From Pseudomonas fragi (GTDB lineage Bacteria > Pseudomonadota > Gammaproteobacteria > Pseudomonadales > Pseudomonadaceae), in assembly GCF_025426255.1 (NCBI RefSeq), contig NZ_CP104861.1, positions 186,001 through 250,000 on the forward strand: 64,000 nucleotides of DNA, given 5' to 3'. Below, one piece after another: positions 61,917 to 64,000 of this stretch. Under the pieces are notes generated by a model. It saw only the letters and a list, made by a program, of their open reading frames with translations, was not told the DNA's origin and made no database searches. The first letter of the stretch is position 1. Each line of letters opens with the position of its first letter. The position numbers and the translations under genes are program-made.

Positions 61917-62993
61917 ATGAACCGCTCGAACGCAACCGCTTTGACCCAACCCGGCGTACCGATGAAGGTGCGCAATGTGAGCAAGCGCTTTGGCGCCTTT
62001 ACCGCGCTGGACAACGTCTCGCTGGAAGTGGCCGCCGGTGAACTGGTGTGCCTGCTCGGGCCCTCCGGTTGCGGCAAAACCACGTTGCTGCGTTGCATCG
62101 CCGGGCTTGAGCGCCAGGACAACGGCGCCTTGTATCTGGGTGAACGCGATGTGTCTGAGCTTGCACCTCAAGCCCGCGACTACGGAATTCTGTTCCAGTC
62201 CTACGCCCTGTTTCCCAATCTGACTGTTGAAGCCAATATCGCCTACGGCCTGGCGGGCAGCAATCGCGATGTGGTGCGCAAACGCGTTGGCGACATGCTG
62301 GAGCTGGTGGGCTTGACCGGCAGTGAAAAGAAATTCCCGGGCCAGCTTTCCGGTGGCCAGCAGCAGCGTGTTGCACTGGCCCGAGCCTTGGCGCCAGCGC
62401 CCTCCTTGCTGTTGCTCGATGAGCCGATGTCGGCTCTCGATGCCCGGGTTCGCGAGCACCTGTGTACCGAACTGCGCCAATTGCAGCGCAGCCTGGGTAT
62501 CACCACATTGATGGTGACCCACAATCAGGACGAAGCCATGCTGATGGCCGACCGCATCGCCGTGATGAACAACGGCAAGGTCGAGCAATACGCTACCCCG
62601 CAAGAAATCTACGATAAACCCGCCACCCCGTTTGTCGCCGAGTTTGTCGGCCAGGGTAACTGGCTGCCGTTCCAGCGCAACAGCGCCAGTCACGCCCAGG
62701 TAGGCGGGATGAGCATGCGCTTGGCAGACGATGCCGGACGTGCCGCCTCGGGCCGCCTGTTCTGCCGCCCCGAAGCCATCAGCGTGAACCCGGTGCTGCA
62801 TCAGGAAAATCTGTTCCCGGCTCGGGTGCGGGAAATCACCTTTCTCGGTAATCGCTGCCGCATGAGTTTTGAACTCAACCATTTACCGGGCCACGCGCTG
62901 ACAGCTGAAGTCGGCAGTCAGGACCTGCCGCGGCTCGGCGCCCCGGACATCTTTGTCGCCCTGCCGCCGGGCAGCTTGCAGGTGTTTGCCTAA
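61917..62993 (+). CDS. ABC transporter ATPase, putative 2-aminoethylphosphonate importer
   Basis: The 358-residue protein has Walker A GPSGCGKTT, signature LSGGQQQRVALA, Walker B LLLLDEPMSALD and switch VTHNQDEA, with a C-terminal TOBE domain (about 275-350, including RPEAISVNP), as in the polyamine/iron/phosphonate importer group. The adjacent permease and LysR gene suggest the PhnSTUV-like aminoethylphosphonate system; a spermidine/putrescine or ferric role is the alternative. Confidence 0.85.
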   Translation: MNRSNATALTQPGVPMKVRNVSKRFGAFTALDNVSLEVAAGELVCLLGPSGCGKTTLLRCIAGLERQDNGALYLGERDVSELAPQARDYGILFQSYALFPNLTVEANIAYGLAGSNRDVVRKRVGDMLELVGLTGSEKKFPGQLSGGQQQRVALARALAPAPSLLLLDEPMSALDARVREHLCTELRQLQRSLGITTLMVTHNQDEAMLMADRIAVMNNGKVEQYATPQEIYDKPATPFVAEFVGQGNWLPFQRNSASHAQVGGMSMRLADDAGRAASGRLFCRPEAISVNPVLHQENLFPARVREITFLGNRCRMSFELNHLPGHALTAEVGSQDLPRLGAPDIFVALPPGSLQVFA

Positions 62994-62994
62994 G

Positions 62995-64000
62995 ATGGCC
63001 GCTGAAATGGCCCTGCCATTGCCCGGTAAAATGCCGCGCAAAGCTTCCAGAGCGGAACTCGGTGACCGCATTTTCGTGGTTGGCGGCAAACTCCTGTTAT
63101 TGCTGCTGTTGAGCGTTGCGGTGCTGATGCCGTTGCTGGCGATCTTCTGGCGCGGTTTCAGTGCCGAAGACGGTCAGGGTGGCGGTTGGGTTGCTGCGCG
63201 GGAACTGGTCACCAGCGACAACTTCCACTGGCTGCTGGGTAATAGCCTTAAGGTTTCTCTTAGCGTGGCGGCGATTGTGGTACCGCTGGCGTACCTCTTT
63301 GCCTACGCCCTGCAACGCACCATGATCCCCGGCAAGCGTATCTGGCGCGGGCTGTCACTGCTGCCGCTGATGGCGCCGTCGATGTTGCCGGGTATCGCAC
63401 TGGTGTACCTGTTCGGTAACCAGGGCATGTTGCGCGGGCTGATTTCGGACAATATCTACGGTTTCTGGGGCATTGTTCTCGGCGAAGCGATTTATACCTT
63501 CCCTCATGCCTTGATGATTTTGCTGTCGGCCCTGTCGCTGGCCGATGCACGCCTGTTTGATGCAGCTTCGAGCATGGGCGCCGGACCCTTCAAGGCGTTT
63601 CGCAGCATCACCTGGCCGGGCACCAAGCAAGCGGTATTCGCTGCGTTCTGTCTGGTGTTCACCCTGACCATCACCGACTTCGGCGTGCCCGTGGTGGTGG
63701 GGGGCGACTATCAAGTGCTAGCGCTGGAAGCCTACAAGGCCGTAGTCGGTCAGCAGCAATTCGGTCGCGGCGCCTTGATCGGCATGGTCCTGCTGCTGCC
63801 TGCACTGTTCAGCTTCGGCGTCGATGCCTGGTTGCGCCGCCAGCATGGTGATTCCATGAGCGGCCGTGCCCAGGTGTTCAAACCGGTGCCGTCTAAAGTG
63901 CGTGACCGCTGCTATCTGGCCATTGTGCTGTTGATTTGCGCCACCTTGCTGCTGGTATTCGGGATGGCGGTGTACTCATCGTTGGTCAAATTCTGGCCGT
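62995..64000 (+). CDS. ABC transporter permease, putative 2-aminoethylphosphonate importer (3' end beyond window)
   Basis: The frame is open from the ATG at 62995, one base after the ATPase stop, to the window end (335 codons). It encodes membrane helices from about residue 32, a periplasmic loop, and an EAA-type loop (DAASSMGAGPFKAF...TWPGTK, about residue 185-205). A second membrane block begins near residue 305 (CYLAIVLLICATLLLVFG), so this is a two-module permease of the kind found in phosphonate and iron importers. Confidence 0.88.
   Translation, partial: MAAEMALPLPGKMPRKASRAELGDRIFVVGGKLLLLLLLSVAVLMPLLAIFWRGFSAEDGQGGGWVAARELVTSDNFHWLLGNSLKVSLSVAAIVVPLAYLFAYALQRTMIPGKRIWRGLSLLPLMAPSMLPGIALVYLFGNQGMLRGLISDNIYGFWGIVLGEAIYTFPHALMILLSALSLADARLFDAASSMGAGPFKAFRSITWPGTKQAVFAAFCLVFTLTITDFGVPVVVGGDYQVLALEAYKAVVGQQQFGRGALIGMVLLLPALFSFGVDAWLRRQHGDSMSGRAQVFKPVPSKVRDRCYLAIVLLICATLLLVFGMAVYSSLVKFWP

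Overview
The window is a piece of a Pseudomonas chromosome, most likely from the P. fluorescens lineage. The evidence is moderately high GC, dense operons, REP/REPIN-type palindromes between operons, gene order that follows blocks of P. aeruginosa PAO1 (PA0102-PA0113, PA5478-PA5505, PA0330-PA0342), and Pseudomonas-specific signals such as AlgU promoters and the ErsA small RNA. I see no tRNA, rRNA, CRISPR array, prophage or insertion sequence.

Layout. 0-3.1 kb: a cut DUF2059 gene, a 2-oxoglutarate oxygenase (probably the EF-Tu prolyl hydroxylase), a DUF523 protein, a beta carbonic anhydrase and a PA0104-like protein. 3.2-11.7 kb: a caa3/aa3 cytochrome c oxidase operon with all its assembly factors (coxB, ctaD, ctaG, ctaE, surf1, a small membrane protein, ctaA, cyoE, sco). 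11.8-14.4 kb: a methionine ABC transporter (metNIQ). 14.5-18.4 kb: a lipoprotein and the zinc uptake locus znuB-znuC-zur divergent from znuA. 18.5-24.8 kb: thrB, a DUF2782 protein, polA, the ErsA sRNA, engB, a broken monohaem cytochrome and cytochrome c4. 24.9-33.5 kb: dsbA, a nuclease-like protein, a diguanylate cyclase, an AmpDh2-like amidase, the kinB-algB two-component pair, and a sigma54-promoted small membrane-protein unit. 34.1-36.8 kb: a glutamate/proton symporter gene broken by two one-base deletions, and a fused SpmA-SpmB protein.

36.9-44.1 kb: a methyltransferase and a sulfur-scavenging operon (two SfnB-type flavin enzymes, a luciferase-like monooxygenase and a second MetQNI transporter). 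44.3-47.6 kb: an unrecognised two-repeat protein and two tandem SdiA-regulated-type membrane-anchored propellers. 47.8-58 kb: rpiA, ilvA, a DUF2269 membrane protein, a HAD phosphatase, rppH, ptsP, an NRDE protein, a TSUP permease, lgt and a long-form thyA. 58-60.9 kb: cadR divergent from the CadA heavy-metal ATPase. 60.9-64 kb: a LysR regulator and the start of an ABC importer that resembles 2-aminoethylphosphonate systems; its permease runs off the end.

The most notable points are a sigma54 promoter with two phased palindromic upstream sites beside algB; two AlgU-type promoters (ErsA and dsbA) in the same neighbourhood as kinB-algB; a 145-bp inverted-repeat element present three times, one copy of which supplies a gene's stop codon; a strongly structured, T-tract-terminated intergenic segment between metN and the znu-side lipoprotein; and two decayed genes (the cytochrome and gltP).
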